Shown: positions 52,031 to 62,174, counted from the first letter of the stretch. The stretch is DNA of 64,000 nt from Mesoflavibacter sp. (GCA_017792345.1 CP051228.1:2494501-2558500), one strand, 5' to 3'. Notes: generated by a model not told the origin, from the sequence alone. Numbers and translations: made by a program.

Positions 52031-52971
52031 GCCGGGTTCTTCGTCGCGTATTTCTGGACGATCTGGTCGGTTGGCTTGCCGGCCGCGCAATCTGCCGCCA
52101 CGGCGATGCCGGTCCAGGCGAGACCATGATGTTGCGGCCCGTCCCCCTGCGCTTCGATCAGGACCGACCCTCGCCCAAGGGCGCGCAAGGCATAGTGATA
52201 TTCCGCCTGGGTGGCGAAGGGCGTGTTCCGGTCCTTGGGGTCGCCGATCACAAAGATACGGCGGTCCGTGTTTTCCGGCACGAGATGGGTCGTCGCAATG
52301 GGATCGACATAGTGCCAGAAGCCGGTGAAGTCGCGCCCGAACCAGCCATGCATGTGGCTGCGGCTGCGGACCGACACGACACCGGACGAGATCACGGCAC
52401 AGGCTATGTCGTTACGGCGCGCCAGCAAGGCCCCGACTAAATGCCCTCCGCCCGATTGACCGGTCAGGGCAAGACGGTCGATACCGTGTTTTGCCTTGAT
52501 CGCGTCCAACGCGGCCTCGACGATCGCCAGATTCTCCGGCTGACGGCGCAGGCGGTGGTCGCCGGACGATCCGAAGGTGCCGGGCCGGGACAGGCGGATA
52601 TAGGGCAGATTGGCCGTCTCGGCGCCTTTGTCGGCCAAGGCCTGTAACGCGCTCGGCGCGGCATGTTCCTCGTATCCGTCATAGACGGTCGGGGTGCCGT
52701 TCGCGTCCTGCCACATCACGTCGCCGTGGAAATGGACCAGCGCGACCGGTACGCGGTCCGCGCTCAAACCGGCAGTGAAGTACCGGACGCATTCGCCACG
52801 CCCGTTCGCACTGACCCAAACCGCCGTGTCGCTGTCGACCGGACAGTCATTCGGTTCCAGGATGCTGCCGGACACGACCCCGCTGCGGGTAAAGGTATCC
52901 GCGCCATAAGGATTGATGCTGCAGCCCGCCAGCAGGGCGGCGGTCATGCCGGATAGAAGGATATTTCGCAT
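52027..52971 (-). CDS. Alpha/beta-hydrolase lipoprotein
   Basis: Exported serine hydrolase of 314 residues. A lipoprotein signal (LLSGMTAALLAGC, then S) tethers it to a membrane. The nucleophile elbow is GQSGGG (LALTGQSGGGHLVGALLA). The oxyanion region ALVHFHGDV and a C-terminal HHGLAW histidine complete the site. Disulfide-capable cysteines are in NDCPVDS and GECVRYF. ATG 52971 has AAAGGAAG upstream, preferred over a start 39 bp earlier. The substrate is unknown, probably an ester or peptide. Confidence 0.82.
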   Translation of the reverse strand: MRNILLSGMTAALLAGCSINPYGADTFTRSGVVSGSILEPNDCPVDSDTAVWVSANGRGECVRYFTAGLSADRVPVALVHFHGDVMWQDANGTPTVYDGYEEHAAPSALQALADKGAETANLPYIRLSRPGTFGSSGDHRLRRQPENLAIVEAALDAIKAKHGIDRLALTGQSGGGHLVGALLARRNDIACAVISSGVVSVRSRSHMHGWFGRDFTGFWHYVDPIATTHLVPENTDRRIFVIGDPKDRNTPFATQAEYHYALRALGRGSVLIEAQGDGPQHHGLAWTGIAVAADCAAGKPTDQIVQKYATKNPA

Positions 52972-53075
52972 CACGCTTCCTTTCCGATGCGACAAGAGTA
53001 GTCCTGCCAATCTCGTCGGAGAGTATGGGCACAGCGAGGCGAGCTTAGGGAAAAATACGGCCCTAACGCGACGGA

Positions 53076-55838
53076 TCAGCCGTTTTCGAAACCGGCGCTC
53101 AGGAAGTCGCGAGTCTTTTCGACGGCATCTTTCAGGCCGATCCGCTCGACCGCGACGCCTTCGGGGAAGGCGCCCAGCAGGCGCGACGGCATGCGGCTGT
53201 CCAGCAGGACGAAGACGCCCCGGTCGTCGCCGCGCCGGATCAACCGCCCAAAGGCCTGTTTCAACTTCAGGCGGGTCAAGGCGTCGTCATACTCCTTGCC
53301 ACCGAAATGTTTGCGCCGCGCCTTGTGCAGGATGGTCGGGCGCGGCCAGGGGACGCGGTCGAAGACGATCAGGCGCAGGCTGTCGCCGGGCACGTCGACG
53401 CCGTCTCGGATCGCATCGGTGCCCAGCAGGCAGCTATGCGGATCGGCGCGGAACATGTCGATCAGGGTCGGCAGGTTCAGGGCGTCGACATGCTGTGCCA
53501 GCAGATCGATCCCGTCCGCCTCCAAATCCTCGGCGATGCGGTTATAGACCCCGCGCAGGCGCGAGATGGCGGTGAACAGGCCGAGCCCGCCGCCGCCGGC
53601 CGCCCGGAACAGCGCGCGATAGGCCGCCGCGACCTGACCGCCGTCGTTCTTGTTGACGTCGGTGACGATGAAGACCCGCGTATGGGCCGGATAATCGAAG
53701 GGCGAGGGCACGCGCGCGCGCACCGGCGGGGCGGGCAGGAAGTCGGTACCGCTGCGCCTTTCCGCCGATTTCCAATCCGCCTCCGCATCGCCCGACCCGT
53801 CGGTCAGCGTCGCCGATGTGACCAATGCGCCGTGGCTGTTGATCAGGACGGTTTCCGCGAAGGGGAAACTGGGATCGATCCAATGGCGGCGCATCCCGAC
53901 ATCCAGATCGCGCCCGTCGGCACGGGCGACGTCAAACCATTCCACGAACTGTTCCGGTGTCGCTTGTCCCAGCGAGTCCGCCATGCTGGCCGCCGCTTGG
54001 GCATAGTCGACGACGCGGTGCTGCAGCGACCGGCAGATCTGTTCGATCCGTGTCTTTTCGGCGCTTTCCAACTCCTCCGCCTCGTCGGACAGCCGCGACG
54101 CCATGCCGTCCAGCAATCCCTTGGCCGACGCCGCCATGTCGCGGAACAGGTCCCGCACGGCCAAGGCGGTTTCGAGAATCTCGGGGCCGGGGTCGCTGAC
54201 CTCGACCTCCAGGCCGAACGGTCCGTCGGATTCGCTGGACCGTGCATAGACGGCGCGCCGGACCTGGGCCAGGAAGGTTTCCAGCGGGCCGGAAGGGCGG
54301 CCGTCGGAAAGGCGGCCATGCCAGCCTTCTCCCGGCAGACCCGTCGCCGCCCGCAGCACGCGCTCCAAATGCTCGCGGTTCGTCTCGTCGCCCAGCAGAT
54401 CCTCGCAACGTGCCTTCAGGCCCCGCGCGCGGCCGCGGCCCGTGCCTTCCGCACCGCGCAGCCAGCGTCGAAGCTCCGCCGTTTCCTGCCCGGACAAATG
54501 GGCGGAAAAGGCGCTGTCGGCGGCGTCGAAGACGTGATGGCCCTCGTCGAACACCAGCCGCGTCGTCCGGCCACCGAGGTCGAGCGCGCCGCGCGCTGCC
54601 TGAACCATGACCAGGGCATGGTTCGCGACGACCAGATCGGCGCGGCGGGACCGGCGCACCCCTCGCTCGATGAAGCAACGGCTGTAATGCGCACAGGCGG
54701 TATAGACGCATTCGCCGCGCCGGTCGGTCAGGCTGGACAGCCGCCGCCCGCCGGTTAGATCGATCAGCCAGGCCGGGAAGTCGCCGCCGGTCATGTCGCC
54801 GTCGCGCGTGGCGGCAGTCCAGCGCGCCATCAGACCCAACGGCACCGCCTCGCCGGGGCTGGCCGCGACGGTCCGCGCGGTTTCTTCCAGGTTCAGCAGG
54901 CACAGATAGTTTTCCCGACCCTTGCGCACGACGACGCGCTTTTCCTTCACTTTCGGATCGGGGAACAGGCGGTTCAGTTCCCCGTCGATCTGATGCTGAA
55001 GGTTGCGGGTATAGGTCGATAGCCAGACCGGCCCTTCGTTCTTTTCCGCCCACAGGCTGGCCGGGGCGATATAGCCCAGGGTCTTGCCGACCCCGGTTCC
55101 GGCCTCGGCCAGAACGATCGACGGTGCGCCTTCGTCCCGCCGCGGCTGAAAAATCGCGCTGACGGCGGACGCATAGTCAGACTGGCTGGGCCGCGCTTCG
55201 GCCCCTTCGCCGAGCAAGTCCGCCAACCGGGTGCGCGCTTCTGCCGGTTCCACGGCCAGGTCGCCGGGCGGTGGGGGCGGTGCGTCTTCCTGCCATTCGG
55301 GCAGGTCCTTCCATACATCCAGGCCGGACACCGGCGCACGCAGGCCGGCTTCCTCCGGATCGGCGCCCAGGGCCGACAGGACGGAGGGCGCCCAGATCCA
55401 GCCGCCCCGCGCCATAGCGAGGGCCGTGCGCTTGGCGGCCGGGTCCCGGTCACCGGTCGCGATCAGATGGCGCAACAGGCGCTGGGCCGCCTTGGGCAGC
55501 AGGATCGCCTGATCCTCCAAGCCGCCGGGCACCGGCAGGTGCAGCGCCTCCGCCAGGCCGCGCGGCGTCGGCACGCAGAACTGCGCCGGTGCGACGAAGG
55601 CGAAGAGTTCCAGCAGGTCGTAACAGCGCGACGGCGCTTTTGCGCCGATCCGGGTGGCGGTCGCCGGGGCGTGCAGGACATAGGCCGGCGCGCCGCGACT
55701 CAGCCGCCGTCCTGCCTCCTTATGCGACAGGCGCTCCAACTCCCCGTCCGGTGTCAGCCAGGCGCAATCATGCACGCCCGCTACAAGGGCGGGGGCCGGT
55801 TCGAGATGAAGGATCGGGGCGGCACACATTACGGGCAC
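53076..55838 (-). CDS. DinG/XPD-like ATP-dependent DNA helicase
   Basis: Superfamily 2 Fe-S helicase of 920 residues. Walker A is AEAGTGVGKTLGY (~244-256). The Fe-S cysteines are ENYLCLLN and the set in ECVYTACAHYSRCFIE. The DEAH-type box is VFDEGHHVFDAADSAF, and motif VI is LKQAFGRLIRRGDDRG. An N-terminal extension of about 210 residues precedes the helicase core. It resembles a degenerate nuclease or exonuclease-like domain but has no DEDD residues that I can see. It would resolve R-loops or damaged forks. It is alone on the minus strand, 104 bp from the lipoprotein. Confidence 0.88.
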   Translation of the reverse strand: MPVMCAAPILHLEPAPALVAGVHDCAWLTPDGELERLSHKEAGRRLSRGAPAYVLHAPATATRIGAKAPSRCYDLLELFAFVAPAQFCVPTPRGLAEALHLPVPGGLEDQAILLPKAAQRLLRHLIATGDRDPAAKRTALAMARGGWIWAPSVLSALGADPEEAGLRAPVSGLDVWKDLPEWQEDAPPPPPGDLAVEPAEARTRLADLLGEGAEARPSQSDYASAVSAIFQPRRDEGAPSIVLAEAGTGVGKTLGYIAPASLWAEKNEGPVWLSTYTRNLQHQIDGELNRLFPDPKVKEKRVVVRKGRENYLCLLNLEETARTVAASPGEAVPLGLMARWTAATRDGDMTGGDFPAWLIDLTGGRRLSSLTDRRGECVYTACAHYSRCFIERGVRRSRRADLVVANHALVMVQAARGALDLGGRTTRLVFDEGHHVFDAADSAFSAHLSGQETAELRRWLRGAEGTGRGRARGLKARCEDLLGDETNREHLERVLRAATGLPGEGWHGRLSDGRPSGPLETFLAQVRRAVYARSSESDGPFGLEVEVSDPGPEILETALAVRDLFRDMAASAKGLLDGMASRLSDEAEELESAEKTRIEQICRSLQHRVVDYAQAAASMADSLGQATPEQFVEWFDVARADGRDLDVGMRRHWIDPSFPFAETVLINSHGALVTSATLTDGSGDAEADWKSAERRSGTDFLPAPPVRARVPSPFDYPAHTRVFIVTDVNKNDGGQVAAAYRALFRAAGGGGLGLFTAISRLRGVYNRIAEDLEADGIDLLAQHVDALNLPTLIDMFRADPHSCLLGTDAIRDGVDVPGDSLRLIVFDRVPWPRPTILHKARRKHFGGKEYDDALTRLKLKQAFGRLIRRGDDRGVFVLLDSRMPSRLLGAFPEGVAVERIGLKDAVEKTRDFLSAGFENG

Positions 55839-55877
55839 TTTCGCCGGATTCCGCCCCTTTGCTCAAGCGCGCGGCGG

Positions 55878-58484
55878 TCAACCCGACAGGGATTTCGTCG
55901 CGATCTCGGTGCAGTCGCGGCTCAGCCCCTCGGTGTCCGCGAAACGCTGCAGCTCGGCCTTCATGGTCTGGCTGCGTTCCGCCGTCAGGCGGCGCCATTG
56001 GCCGAAGACGCCCAGCATCCGGGCTGCGACCTGCGGATTGACCTTGTCCAATTGCTGCAGGAAGTCGACGACGAACTTATAGCCGCTGCCATCCGGTGCG
56101 TGGAAACAGATCGGGTTGCCCATGGCGAAGGCGCCGACCAGGGCCCGGACCTTGTTTGGCTTGCGGATCGAAAAGACGGGATGGTCCATCAGCGCGCGGA
56201 CCCGGTCCAGCGTGTCCGGACGGGCGCTCATCGACTGAACCGACAGCCATTTGTCGATGACCTGTTCGTCATGGCGGAACCGCTCGTAGAAATCGGCCAG
56301 CGCGCCTTCCCGCGCCTCGCCTTCGGTATCGGCCAGGACCGACAGTGCCGCCATCCGGTCGGTCATATTGTCGGCCTCGTCATAGCGGGTACGGGCCAGG
56401 GCGACGCTTTCGGGGTCGCCGGCCGCGACCAGATAGGACAGGGCCGCATTGCGCAACGCGCGCTGACCCGCCGCTTCGGCCGACGGATCGAAAGCGCCGG
56501 TCTGGGCCATGGCGTCATGGATCCGGATCAGATCGTCCCACAGCGTGTCGCCGATGGCGCGACGCAGGGCGATGCGGGCCTCGTGAATTTCCTCGACCGG
56601 GACCGGGCGCAATTGTTCCGCGATGTAATCCTCGGTCGGCAGGGCGATCGCCAGGGCGCGGAAGGCCGGGTCCAATGTCTCGTCGGTCAGCGTCCGGCCC
56701 AGGGCCGCGATAAATTCGCGATCGATGCGGGCATCCTTTCCGTCCCGCAGATCGGCGACCATCTGCAACAGCAGCGCCGTCGCATATTGCTGTCCGGCCT
56801 CCCAGCGCGCGAAGGGATCGGAATCGTGGCCCATCAGCAGCACGCGTTCCGCCGGGCTGTAGTCGGCCTTCAGCGTGATCGGCGCGGAGAAACCTCGGTT
56901 GATCGACGGAACGGTGCCTGCCGGCACGTCTTCGAATACCGTTTTCTGCATCGCCTCTGCCAGGGTCACGACGGATTCCGTGCCGATCTCCGTCCCGTCC
57001 GGCCCGATCAGTCCGATCCGGATCGGAATCTGCAACGGCTTCTTTTCCGCCTGGCCGGGTGTCGCCTTGGTGGTCTGGCTCAGGGTCAGCGCCAACCGGC
57101 TCGTCTTCGGATCATGCGTCCAGCTAGCGGCGATTTCTGGCGTGCCGGACTGCGAATACCACAGTTTGAAATGGGTCAGGTCGACATCGTTCGCATCCGC
57201 CATGGCCGCCGCGAAATCGTCGCAGGTCACGGCCTGGCCGTCATGGCGGTCGAAATACAGCTTCATGCCCTTCTGGAAACCGTCCTCGCCCAGCATGGCA
57301 TGCATCATGCGGATCACCTCCGCGCCCTTTTCATAGACGGTCGCGGTGTAGAAATTATTGATCTCGATATAGCTTTCCGGCCGCACCGGATGGGCCAGCG
57401 GCCCGGCGTCTTCGGGGAACTGCCGGGCGCGCAGGGTGCGGACATCCTGGATGCGCTTGACGGCGCGCGAGCGCATGTCGGCGGAAAACTCCTGATCCCG
57501 GAATACGGTCAGGCCTTCTTTCAGGCTCAGTTGGAACCAGTCGCGGCAGGTGACGCGGTTGCCGGTCCAGTTGTGGAAGTATTCGTGGCCGACAATCGCC
57601 TCGATATTGGCGTAATCGGTGTCGGTCGCAGTGTGGGAATCCGCCAGAATGTATTTCGCGTTGAAGACGTTCAGGGACTTGTTCTCCATCGCGCCCATGT
57701 TGAAATCGCTGACGGCGACGATGTTGAAAATGTCCAGATCGTATTCTAGGCCGAACCGGTCCTCGTCCCATTTCATCGACCGTTTCAGGGCGTCCATGGC
57801 ATAGGCACAGCGCGGGGCGTTGCCCGGCTCGACCCAAATTTTAAGGTCGACCTTGCGGCCGCTCATGGTCTCGAACGTGTCTTCCAATGCGTCCAACCGT
57901 CCGGCGACCAGCGCGAACAGATAGGCGGGCTTCGGGAACGGGTCTTCCCAGACCGTGCTGTGGCGGCCGTCTTCCAGTTCCGTCTTTTCGATCAAATTTC
58001 CGTTGGACAGCAGGACCGGGCAGGCCGCCCGGTCGGCGCGGACCGTAACCCGGAACCGGCTCATCACATCGGGTCGGTCGGGAAAGAAGGTGATGCGACG
58101 GAAGCCTTCCGCCTCGCATTGCGTGCAATAGATGCCGTTGGACTGATACAGGCCTTCCAGGCGGGTGTTGTCCGCCGGATCGATCGACACGACCGTGCGC
58201 AGCGTGAAGGCGTCGGGCGCGTTCAGCAGTGTCAGTCCCGTCTCGCTTTGCTTGTAGGAATCCTCGGACAAGGCCTGGCCGTCGATCTCGATTTCCAACA
58301 GGCGCAACGCTTCGCCTTCCAGGAAGATCGGATCGCTCGTTCCATCCGTCCGCGCGATGCGCAACGTGGCGGCGACCTGCGTACCCGAGGGCGCGAGATC
58401 GAAGCCCAGATCGACGGATTCGACCGATATGCGCGGCGGCGCGTAGTCGGACAATCGGATAACGGGGGGCTGTTCGGTCTTCAT
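55878..58484 (-). CDS. pepN: Aminopeptidase N
   Basis: M1-family zinc aminopeptidase of 868 residues, full length. The substrate-specificity motif GAMEN is at residues 264-268. The zinc site is H300-E301-x2-H304 with E323 in LKEGLTVFRD (VGHEYFHNWTGNRVTC). The N-terminal beta domain and the C-terminal DUF3458-type domain (from about residue 540) match the E. coli PepN layout. It removes N-terminal amino acids from peptides in the cytoplasm. No signal peptide is present. The gene is monocistronic. Confidence 0.95.
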   Translation of the reverse strand: MKTEQPPVIRLSDYAPPRISVESVDLGFDLAPSGTQVAATLRIARTDGTSDPIFLEGEALRLLEIEIDGQALSEDSYKQSETGLTLLNAPDAFTLRTVVSIDPADNTRLEGLYQSNGIYCTQCEAEGFRRITFFPDRPDVMSRFRVTVRADRAACPVLLSNGNLIEKTELEDGRHSTVWEDPFPKPAYLFALVAGRLDALEDTFETMSGRKVDLKIWVEPGNAPRCAYAMDALKRSMKWDEDRFGLEYDLDIFNIVAVSDFNMGAMENKSLNVFNAKYILADSHTATDTDYANIEAIVGHEYFHNWTGNRVTCRDWFQLSLKEGLTVFRDQEFSADMRSRAVKRIQDVRTLRARQFPEDAGPLAHPVRPESYIEINNFYTATVYEKGAEVIRMMHAMLGEDGFQKGMKLYFDRHDGQAVTCDDFAAAMADANDVDLTHFKLWYSQSGTPEIAASWTHDPKTSRLALTLSQTTKATPGQAEKKPLQIPIRIGLIGPDGTEIGTESVVTLAEAMQKTVFEDVPAGTVPSINRGFSAPITLKADYSPAERVLLMGHDSDPFARWEAGQQYATALLLQMVADLRDGKDARIDREFIAALGRTLTDETLDPAFRALAIALPTEDYIAEQLRPVPVEEIHEARIALRRAIGDTLWDDLIRIHDAMAQTGAFDPSAEAAGQRALRNAALSYLVAAGDPESVALARTRYDEADNMTDRMAALSVLADTEGEAREGALADFYERFRHDEQVIDKWLSVQSMSARPDTLDRVRALMDHPVFSIRKPNKVRALVGAFAMGNPICFHAPDGSGYKFVVDFLQQLDKVNPQVAARMLGVFGQWRRLTAERSQTMKAELQRFADTEGLSRDCTEIATKSLSG

Positions 58485-58561
58485 GCGGGGGCTCCGGCGC
58501 AGGGCGGGTTGAATGTCTTCAAGATCGGGTTTATCGGCGTGCCGTCAAGCCTTGGCTCCGA

Positions 58562-59473
58562 TCACGGCCACATCGTTTCAGGCCCGGCGAAGCGTGCCGC
58601 CAGGAAGTCGATGAACGCGCGGACCTTTGCGGATAGATGCCGGTTGGGCGGATAGATCGCATAGATGCCGAAGGGAGACGGTTCATAGTCCGTCAAGGCT
58701 GGCACCAGCACACCGTTACGGATTGCTTGGGCGCAGATGAAGGTCGGGGTGAAGACGATTCCGATCCCCGACGCTGCGGTTTGGGCCAGGATGTTCCCGT
58801 TGTTCGATGTCATCGAACCCTTGATACGGACGGTAATGTCTTCGCCCGGATTGTCCGGGTCCCGGAAACGCCAGGTGTTCGGCGCATTCAAATAGGTGTA
58901 GGTCAGGCAATTGTGGTCGGCCAGGTCGCTCGGATGGGCGGGCATGCCGTTTTCGTCCCAATAGGACTGGGTCGCCGCCAGGACGACGCGGGTTTCGGCG
59001 ATCCGCTTTGCGATCAGGCTTGAATCCTGCAGCACACCGATCCGGACCGCCACGTCGAATCCTTCTTCGACCAGGTCCACCTTGCGATCGCTGAAATCGA
59101 TCTCGACGCTCAATTCCCGATGGGCGCACATGAAATCCGGCAGCGCGGCGGCCAGATGGGCGACGCCAAAGCTGAGCGGTGCCGAAACCCTGAGGCGGCC
59201 GCGCGGTACGTCCTGCAACTTGGTGACGGCCAGTTCCGCCTCTTCCGCTTCGGAGATGATGCGGCGGCACCGTTCGTAATAGGCCTGTCCGACCTCTGTC
59301 AGATTAAGGCGCCTTGTCGTGCGCGCCAGCAATTGCGCGCCCAGGCGCTGTTCCAGCCGGGTAACCTGCTTGCTTATGGCGGATTTGGATTGTCCCAGCT
59401 TGTCGGCGGCGGAGGTAAAACTGCCCTCTTCTACGACGGCGGCGAACACCGCGATACCGCTCAAATCTTGCAT
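58562..59473 (-). CDS. LysR-family transcriptional regulator
   Basis: Regulator of 303 residues. The N-terminal HTH is FAAVVEEGSFTSAADKLGQSKSAISKQVTRLE, and the co-inducer-binding domain (about 90-290) contains GRLRVSAPLSFGV. It belongs to the AphB/CrgA-like LysR subgroup. The ATG at 59473 has AAGGG 8 nt upstream; a TTG two codons earlier is poorly spaced. It is divergent from the glutathionyl-hydroquinone reductase gene, so it probably controls that gene in response to quinones or electrophiles. Confidence 0.92.
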   Translation of the reverse strand: MQDLSGIAVFAAVVEEGSFTSAADKLGQSKSAISKQVTRLEQRLGAQLLARTTRRLNLTEVGQAYYERCRRIISEAEEAELAVTKLQDVPRGRLRVSAPLSFGVAHLAAALPDFMCAHRELSVEIDFSDRKVDLVEEGFDVAVRIGVLQDSSLIAKRIAETRVVLAATQSYWDENGMPAHPSDLADHNCLTYTYLNAPNTWRFRDPDNPGEDITVRIKGSMTSNNGNILAQTAASGIGIVFTPTFICAQAIRNGVLVPALTDYEPSPFGIYAIYPPNRHLSAKVRAFIDFLAARFAGPETMWP

Positions 59474-59523
59474 TCCCAAACCCTTTCTAAACCCAATGGC
59501 GGCAGATTAGGCCTATTTTCGAA

Positions 59524-59551
59524 ACAATCAAATTCTATCTCTCAAGATTGT
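59524..59551. promoter_or_regulatory. Candidate LysR operator, ACAATC-N16-GATTGT
   Basis: Six-bp inverted arms with a 16-nt spacer lie in the 143-bp divergent region between the LysR gene and the reductase gene. The T-N11-A geometry of LysR sites can be fitted inside (ATTCTATC to AAGAT). No other element is obvious. Confidence 0.38.
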
Positions 59552-59616
59552 CCGAAATGAGAGGATGACTAAATCTTGGGCAGACGCAGAGATGGAATGA
59601 CGAAGGGAAAGAAACG

Positions 59617-60606
59617 ATGGGTCTTTTGATCGACGGCGAATGGCACGACCGCTGGTACGACACCAAGAAAACCGGCGGCAAATTTGTCCGCAGCGAATCC
59701 CAGTTCCGCAACTGGGTCACCGCCGACGGTAGCGCCGGTCAGACGGGCGAAGGCGGTTTCGAGGCCGAAAGCGGCCGGTACCGCCTGTATGTCTCGCTGG
59801 CCTGTCCCTGGGCCCACCGCGCGCTGATCTTTCGTGCGTTGAAAGGGCTGGAAGACCACATTCCGGTCTCCGTCGTGCATTGGCGGATGAAGGAAAATGG
59901 ATGGACCTTCGACACGGAAGACCCGGACGTCGTTGCGGACCCGGTCTACAACGCCGACTTCCTGCATCAGGTCTACACCGCCGTGACGCCCGACTATACC
60001 GGCCGTGTTACCGTGCCGGTCCTTTACGACACCAAGCGGCGGACGATCGTATCGAACGAATCCGCCGATATTATCCGGATGCTGAACACCGCCTTTGACG
60101 GGATCGGGGCGAAGAAGGGGGATTACTATCCCGAGGACCTGCGCCGCGAGATCGATGCGATCAACGAACGCGTGTACGACACGGTGAACAATGGGGTCTA
60201 CAAGTCGGGCTTCGCGACCAGTCAGCAGGCCTATGAGGATGCGGTCCACCCGCTGTTCGACAGCCTGGATTGGCTGGAAGACATTCTGTCCCGCAACCGA
60301 TATCTGACCGGCGACCGCGTGACGGAGGCCGACTGGCGTCTGTTCACGACCCTGGTCCGGTTCGATCCGGTCTATGTCGGGCATTTCAAGTGCAATATCC
60401 GGCGCATCGCCGACTATCCGCACCTGTCCGGCTATCTGCGCGAACTGTACCAATGGCCGGGCGTCGAAGGCACTGTGAACATGCGGCATATTAAGGCCCA
60501 TTACTACGGCAGCCACGACAACCTGAATCCGACCGGAATCGTTCCGGTGGGGCCGGAACTGGACCTCGACCAACCGCATAACCGGGACAGGCTGAAGGCG
60601 GCGTAA
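59617..60606 (+). CDS. Glutathionyl-hydroquinone reductase (YqjG/ECM4-type GST)
   Basis: Cytoplasmic Xi-class glutathione transferase of 329 residues that reduces glutathionyl-hydroquinones. The catalytic cysteine is C63 in YVSLACPWAHRAL. The thioredoxin-like half also has RVTVPVLYDTKRRTIVSNESADI, and the helical half has TEADWRLFTTLVRFDPVYVGHFKCN, both hallmark segments. The ATG at 59617 has GAAAG upstream. The pirin-family gene follows after 50 bp, giving a small electrophile/quinone-stress group. Confidence 0.93.
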   Translation: MGLLIDGEWHDRWYDTKKTGGKFVRSESQFRNWVTADGSAGQTGEGGFEAESGRYRLYVSLACPWAHRALIFRALKGLEDHIPVSVVHWRMKENGWTFDTEDPDVVADPVYNADFLHQVYTAVTPDYTGRVTVPVLYDTKRRTIVSNESADIIRMLNTAFDGIGAKKGDYYPEDLRREIDAINERVYDTVNNGVYKSGFATSQQAYEDAVHPLFDSLDWLEDILSRNRYLTGDRVTEADWRLFTTLVRFDPVYVGHFKCNIRRIADYPHLSGYLRELYQWPGVEGTVNMRHIKAHYYGSHDNLNPTGIVPVGPELDLDQPHNRDRLKAA

Positions 60607-60656
60607 CGCCTTCCCCTGGCGCCGCACAAGCGCGCCATTCCCCGATGGAGACGAAA

Positions 60657-61364
60657 ATGAGTGTTGAAATCCGTCCGTTCGACAGTCTTGGCCATGCCGA
60701 GTTCGGCTGGCTGGACGCGCGGCATCATTTCAGCTTCGGCCACTATTACGATCCGTCCCGGATGAATGTCGGGCCGCTTCGGGTCTGGAACGACGATACG
60801 ATCCAGCCCGGCACCGGTTTCGACGCCCATCCCCATCGCGACATGGAAATCATTACCTATGTCCGCGAAGGCGCGATCAGCCACCGCGACAGCCTGGGCA
60901 ACAGCGGGCGGACCGTCGCCGGCGACATTCAGGTCATGTCGGCCGGGACCGGCGTCGTGCATGAAGAGTTCAACCGCGAGGATGAGACGACCCGGATCTT
61001 CCAGATCTGGATCATTCCGCGCCGTCGCGGGCAGCCGCCGCGTTGGGAAACGCGCACCTTCCCGAAGGGTGAGTCCGGCGGAGCTCTGGTGCCCATGGCA
61101 TCCGGCCGCGCCGGGATCGACGGCGCCGTACCGATCGATCAGGACGCAACCCTCTTCGCCGGAACCCTGCCCGCGGGCAGTGTGCTGGACCATAAACTGG
61201 GCGCCTCACGGCAGGCCTATATCGTCCCGGCGCGCGGATCCATCATCGTTGATGGGCAGGTTGTCGGCGAACGGGATGGGGCGATCGTGCGCAATGCGGA
61301 AACCGTCCGGATCGAAGTGACCGAAGAGGCGGAGATCATTCTGGTCGATGTTGCCGCCGATTAA
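60657..61364 (+). CDS. Pirin-family protein (YhhW-like)
   Basis: Bicupin of 235 residues. Metal-binding residues are in the N-terminal cupin: HPHRDMEIITYV and the glutamate-containing VHEEFN segment. FDAHPHRD is the family hallmark. The C-terminal half lacks metal ligands. YhhW-type pirins show quercetinase activity in vitro, but their physiological role is unclear. The ATG at 60657 has GGAG 6 nt upstream; an ATG four codons earlier is the alternative. It probably shares a transcript with the upstream reductase. Confidence 0.9.
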   Translation: MSVEIRPFDSLGHAEFGWLDARHHFSFGHYYDPSRMNVGPLRVWNDDTIQPGTGFDAHPHRDMEIITYVREGAISHRDSLGNSGRTVAGDIQVMSAGTGVVHEEFNREDETTRIFQIWIIPRRRGQPPRWETRTFPKGESGGALVPMASGRAGIDGAVPIDQDATLFAGTLPAGSVLDHKLGASRQAYIVPARGSIIVDGQVVGERDGAIVRNAETVRIEVTEEAEIILVDVAAD

Positions 61365-61370
61365 CGCCCG

Positions 61371-61406
61371 CGCCGCGCCGTTCACGAATGTTGTGACGGC
61401 GCGGCG
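61371..61406 (+). terminator. Strong hairpin downstream of the pirin gene
   Basis: CGCCGCGCCG-T-TCAC (61371-61385) pairs with GTGA-CGGCGCGGCG (61393-61406): 14 bp with one bulged T and a 7-nt loop, 6 nt after the stop. The U-tract is missing, so it may act with Rho or as an mRNA 3' stabiliser. Confidence 0.45.
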
Positions 61407-61526
61407 ACGCGACCGGTCTTGCCTTTCGCGGTTGCGAAATCATTCTTATCCGCCGAACTTTGCAATCCGGGGGCTCGGGAAAACTTGGTCGATCGCGACG
61501 GAATAAAACAGGGTTTCTATCAAACC

Positions 61527-62174
61527 ATGGCGCGCGACGCCGAGGCGGCGGGCCTGATCAAGCCGCTGGACGACGCGGAACGGCGTCAATCGCGCATCGA
61601 CACCATGGCGGCCCGTCCGGACGGCGCGGATATCTGGATTTTCGGCTATGGGTCACTGATGTGGAACCCGGCCTTTCACTATGTCGAGCGGCGTATCGCG
61701 CGCCTTCACGGTTATCACCGGTCCTTCTGCCTGCAGACGCCGATCGGGCGCGGGTCGCCGGAATGCCCGGGCCTCGTGCTCGGCCTCGACCGGGGCGGCT
61801 CGGTTCAGGGCCTGGCCCTGCGGATCGCGGAAGATCAGGCGGAAGAGGAACTGGACGTCATCTGGGCGCGTGAAATGCTCGCCGGGTCCTACCGCCCCGC
61901 CTGGGTCACCCTGGTTGACGAGGCGGGCGGGCGGTTCCACGCTATCGCCTTCGTGATGCGGCGTGATTGTGAACGCTATGCCGGGCGCTTATCTTTCGAG
62001 GAGACCGCCGACCGCATCGCCAGAGCGACGGGCCGGCTCGGTCCGTGTTCAGAATATCTGGAGCGCACGGTCTCGGCAATGGACGAGATCGGCATTGCCG
62101 ATGGTCCGATGCACGCCCTGCGCGCCCGGGTGCGGGCGCTGAAACGAGAGCTTGAGGGACATCCCGATGAGTGA
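61527..62174 (+). CDS. Gamma-glutamylcyclotransferase (ChaC-like)
   Basis: Cytosolic enzyme of 215 residues releasing 5-oxoproline from gamma-glutamyl compounds such as glutathione. The fold signature [13 protein letters not shown] is near residue 35, and the [20 protein letters not shown] region follows. The catalytic glutamate is expected in the [11 protein letters not shown] area. The start is uncertain: ATG 61527 has only a weak upstream purine run. TTG starts at 61485 and 61419 would lengthen the N-terminus by 14 or 36 residues. It overlaps msrB by 8 bp. Confidence 0.85.
   Translation: MARDAEAAGLIKPLDDAERRQSRIDTMAARPDGADIWIFGYGSLMWNPAFHYVERRIARLHGYHRSFCLQTPIGRGSPECPGLVLGLDRGGSVQGLALRIAEDQAEEELDVIWAREMLAGSYRPAWVTLVDEAGGRFHAIAFVMRRDCERYAGRLSFEETADRIARATGRLGPCSEYLERTVSAMDEIGIADGPMHALRARVRALKRELEGHPDE

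Noticed and set aside
55467-57749. Long plus-strand open frame (about 760 codons) across the helicase and pepN
   Set aside because: Antisense shadow of two well-supported genes. Its translation is Arg/Gly/His-rich with no domain.
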